64,000 nucleotides of DNA, from assembly GCA_013289955.1 (NCBI GenBank), contig JABCYZ010000002.1, positions 186,001-250,000 of the forward strand, written 5' to 3'. Below are positions 61,747 to 64,000 of the stretch, piece after piece; positions within the stretch are counted from its first letter, which is position 1; every line of letters begins with the position of its first letter. Origin of the DNA: Acidobacteriota bacterium. GTDB taxonomy: Bacteria; Acidobacteriota; Terriglobia; Acidiferrales; UBA7541. The notes below the pieces were generated by a model. That model did no database searches. It was not told the DNA's origin and saw only the letters and a program-made list of their open reading frames with translations. Made by a program: the position numbers and the translations under genes.

Positions 61747-61872
61747 TCCTCGGCCTGGCTGAGCTTCCCTCTAAGCATCGAGAGGGAAACGCCACTCTCA
61801 TTTGCTTTTTCTCAAACAGGGGCCAACAATAGCGTTTGCGGCGCTGTTCTTTGGTTCGCCGAGGAGTACACC

Positions 61873-63096
61873 ATGCCGGAAGCTGTCATTGTTTCCTCCG
61901 TTCGCACGCCTGTCGGAAAGGCCTTTAAAGGATCCTTACGCGCGACGCGGCCTGACGATTTGGCGGCACTGGCCATTAAGGAGGCGCTCGTGCGCGTGCC
62001 CGGCCTGGACGCGAAGGAAGTGGATGATGTGATTCTTGGCTGTGCGATGCCGGAAGGCGAGCAAGGGATGAACGTGGCGCGGATTGCGGCGCTGCGCGCG
62101 GGGTTGCCGATCGAAACGTCGGCGATGACGATCAACCGGTTTTGTTCTTCGGGGTTGCAGGCGATTGCGATTGCAGCGGAACGGATTCGCGGGGGATCGG
62201 CGCAAGTGATTGTGGCGGGCGGGACGGAATCGATGACCATGGTGCCGATGGGAGGCAACAAGGTTTCGCCGAATCCGTGGCTTGTAGACCACAACCCGGA
62301 CGCGTACATCAATATGGGACTGGGGACCGAGAACATTGCCAGGAAATTTGGGATTACGCGCGAGCAGGCGGACCAGTTTTCTGTCGACTCGCACAAGAAG
62401 GCGCTGGCGGCGATTGCTGCCGGGAATTTTAAAGACGAGACGGTGCCCGTGGAAGTGAAGATTACGACAGTGGCCAATGGCAACGGGGCTTCCTCGAGCG
62501 CCGGGGGTGCGAAAGCAAAATCCGCGGCGAAAGCGGCAACGCAAACTTTTACCTTTGAAATGGACGAAGGGCCGCGCGCGGACACTTCGATCGAGGCGCT
62601 GGCCAAGCTCAAGCCCGCGTTTCACATCAAGGGAACAGTGACTGCGGGAAACAGTTCCCAGATGAGCGATGGAGCTGCGGCAGCAGTGGTGATGAGCGAA
62701 GAACGCGCAAGAGCGTTGGGCTTGAAACCGATCGCGCGGTTTGTGGCGTATGCGACGGCCGGAGTACTGCCCGAGGAGTTTGGCATCGGACCGGTGGCCG
62801 CGATCCCCAAGGCCCTGAAGCTGGCGGGGCTCACCTTGAACGACATCGCCGTGTTCGAATTGAATGAAGCGTTTGCCGCGCAATCGCTCGCGGTCATTCA
62901 GCAGGCGGGACTTGATCCTTCGCGGGTGAACCCAAATGGCGGCGCGATTGCCCTCGGGCATCCTCTCGGCTGCACCGGTGCGAAGCTCACGGCCACCATT
63001 CTGCGCGAATTGCAAAGGCGCAACGCCCGCTACGGCATGGTGACCATGTGCATCGGCGGAGGCATGGGAGCCGCCGGGATATTCGAGCGCCTCTGA
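61873..63096 (+). CDS. Thiolase (acetyl-CoA C-acyltransferase, FadA-like)
   Basis: 407 residues with GAGGAG before the ATG. It catalyses thiolytic cleavage of 3-ketoacyl-CoA in fatty-acid beta-oxidation, or the reverse condensation. Catalytic residues are in place: Cys91 in [10 protein letters not shown], His363 in [12 protein letters not shown] and Cys393 in [14 protein letters not shown] low-complexity insert ([20 protein letters not shown], about residues 200-220) lies before the conserved [13 protein letters not shown] and is absent from typical thiolases. No FadB-like partner is in the window, so the physiological direction is unclear. Confidence 0.95.
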   Translation: MPEAVIVSSVRTPVGKAFKGSLRATRPDDLAALAIKEALVRVPGLDAKEVDDVILGCAMPEGEQGMNVARIAALRAGLPIETSAMTINRFCSSGLQAIAIAAERIRGGSAQVIVAGGTESMTMVPMGGNKVSPNPWLVDHNPDAYINMGLGTENIARKFGITREQADQFSVDSHKKALAAIAAGNFKDETVPVEVKITTVANGNGASSSAGGAKAKSAAKAATQTFTFEMDEGPRADTSIEALAKLKPAFHIKGTVTAGNSSQMSDGAAAAVVMSEERARALGLKPIARFVAYATAGVLPEEFGIGPVAAIPKALKLAGLTLNDIAVFELNEAFAAQSLAVIQQAGLDPSRVNPNGGAIALGHPLGCTGAKLTATILRELQRRNARYGMVTMCIGGGMGAAGIFERL

Positions 63097-63162
63097 GCCT
63101 CGGCGGACGGCTGAATTCCGGCGAAAATCCTCTGGCTTCCTCCTTATGTTAATCTCCAGACG

Positions 63163-63900
63163 ATGCAAACTCTCCGGCTTGCCTGCCTGTTTTTCCTATG
63201 CGCCGTTCTTCGAGCACAGGCTCCCGAAGTTCATGCCGCAAAGCTGCCGGGCGAGCCACATCATCATCTTCGAATCGACAATGAATTTGTGCGCGCCTAT
63301 TACGTCGAGGTCGCTCCGCATGACGAAACACAACTTCACCAGCACGACCACGACTACATTTACGTCTCGCTAGGGCCCGCCGATGTCATCAATGCGGTCT
63401 TCAACAGGCCGGAGGTCCACCTCTTTCTGAAGGACGGTGAAACTCGTTTCACCCGAGGCGGGTTCGCCCATGTGGCCCGCAATTTGAGCGATGCTCCTTT
63501 TCGCAACATAACGATTGAATTGCTGAAAGCGGGCAGCGAGCCACGAAACTTGTGCGCGCAGATTGTCCCCAACCGCGCCAGCGCTGGTTGTGACAAAACG
63601 CCGGCGACCGCAAGGGGAAGCCACGGCCTTTCCGTCGAGCCGCAGCTCGAAACAGACGCGATGCGGCTGGATTTGGTGCGCCTCGATCCAGAAACCGAGC
63701 ACGCGGGAGTGCCCCTTGAGGCGAATTCTTTGCTAGTGCCCCTTGGTGACTCGGACGTGCAGATCGAGATCAAAGGCGAACCGCCGAAGACGTTGCGCGG
63801 GGGTGAACTGGCCTGGGTGGGAAAGAATAGGGGCGGAAGAGCCTGGAATCCTGGCAAGAATCCTGCGAGCTATCTCGAGCTTGCCTTTACAAGCAAATAG
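63163..63900 (+). CDS. Exported cupin-like protein
   Basis: 245 residues. A signal peptide (TLRLACLFFLCAVLRAQA) precedes a cupin-like domain: HHHLRIDNEFVRAYYVEVAPHDETQLHQHDHDYIYVSLGPADVI carries the cupin 1 histidines. A second half (about 160-245) repeats a similar strand pattern (HAGVPLEANSLLVPLGDSDVQIE...GELAWV), suggesting a degenerate bicupin. It probably binds a metal outside the cytoplasm. It starts 66 bp after the thiolase gene but has no evident functional link. No enzyme activity can be assigned. Confidence 0.75.
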   Translation: MQTLRLACLFFLCAVLRAQAPEVHAAKLPGEPHHHLRIDNEFVRAYYVEVAPHDETQLHQHDHDYIYVSLGPADVINAVFNRPEVHLFLKDGETRFTRGGFAHVARNLSDAPFRNITIELLKAGSEPRNLCAQIVPNRASAGCDKTPATARGSHGLSVEPQLETDAMRLDLVRLDPETEHAGVPLEANSLLVPLGDSDVQIEIKGEPPKTLRGGELAWVGKNRGGRAWNPGKNPASYLELAFTSK

Positions 63901-63949
63901 TCGAGCGCGAAGCGTTCAGCACTTTGACGCACGATCGGCGCGTTGATCT

Positions 63950-64000
63950 CTACTTCCCTTTCGACGCGGCGTTCTTTTTTGTCTCTTCGGATGGTTTTGT
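63950..64000 (-). CDS. C-terminal end of a minus-strand gene (partial)
   Basis: From the right edge, the minus strand reads TKPSEETKKNAASKGK and stops at TAG (63950-63952). The Lys/Ser/Glu-rich sequence looks like a flexible protein tail. The rest lies outside the window, so the product cannot be named, and it could be chance. Confidence 0.3.
   Translation of the reverse strand, partial: TKPSEETKKNAASKGK

Noticed and set aside
61936..63168. Minus-strand open frame of 410 codons opposite the thiolase
   Set aside because: Translation is Arg/His-rich without motifs, while the thiolase has all catalytic residues and a good ribosome site.

Overview
The window is about 64 kb of high-GC DNA, densely coded on both strands, from a member of the Acidobacteriota (probably the Terriglobia / subdivision 1 side). 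The phylum call rests on lineage-marker families visible in the translations: four ADOP-type duplicated permeases (33999-36470, 36922-39558, 41054-43489, 45451-47931), an acidobacterial-type PadR regulator directly upstream of one of them, a VWFA-related acidobacterial protein (23733-24983), a pro-kumamolisin/S53 protease with Ig-like repeats, and a membrane HTH-TolB protein. I see no rRNA, tRNA, CRISPR array, phage or transposase gene.

Region 1 (1-11 kb): the end of one ABC-2 permease and a complete partner permease, then a signalling block on the minus strand: an NtrC-type sigma-54 activator, a 1027-aa hybrid histidine kinase, a small protein with a receiver-like domain and a phospho-acceptor helix but no ATPase, and a GAF-PP2C phosphatase. 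Sigma-54-like promoter elements lie upstream of both the activator and the kinase, and both leaders contain the 9-mer GTAAGTTAC. An OmpA-type outer-membrane protein follows.

Region 2 (11-33.8 kb): secreted S53 peptidase, MBL hydrolase, a 1290-aa membrane protein of unrecognised function, an arginase-fold protein whose metal site has lost its histidines, IspH, a VWA protein, a GNAT acetyltransferase, a PilZ protein, a DUF4136 lipoprotein, an Ig-repeat/beta-propeller lipoprotein with three 267-bp tandem repeats, an SDR, an esterase and an M28 peptidase.

Region 3 (33.8-48 kb): the ADOP island, with four paralogous orphan permeases, one PadR regulator, an MFS transporter, a prolidase-like amidohydrolase and a DUF2277 protein. 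A roughly 50-bp relic of an MFS N-terminus lies just upstream of the first ADOP.

Region 4 (48-64 kb): small regulator/effector modules (DoxX, VOC, ArsR; HxlR; ArsR with a tandem SRPBCC; TetR with an NAD-dependent epimerase). In each, a clear inverted-repeat operator candidate sits next to the regulator gene. Then come small stress-type membrane proteins, a DUF481 outer-membrane protein, a SAM hydroxide adenosyltransferase family protein with an export signal, two dehydrogenase/epimerases, a membrane-tethered HTH-TolB protein facing a 28-bp dyad and an exported unknown protein, an isochorismatase-fold protein lacking its catalytic cysteine, a thiolase, and a cupin-like exported protein. No single new multi-gene system stands out. 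The best leads are the sigma-54 kinase circuit, the 1290-aa receptor-like protein, the HTH-TolB operator candidate and the exported SAM-hydrolase homologue.
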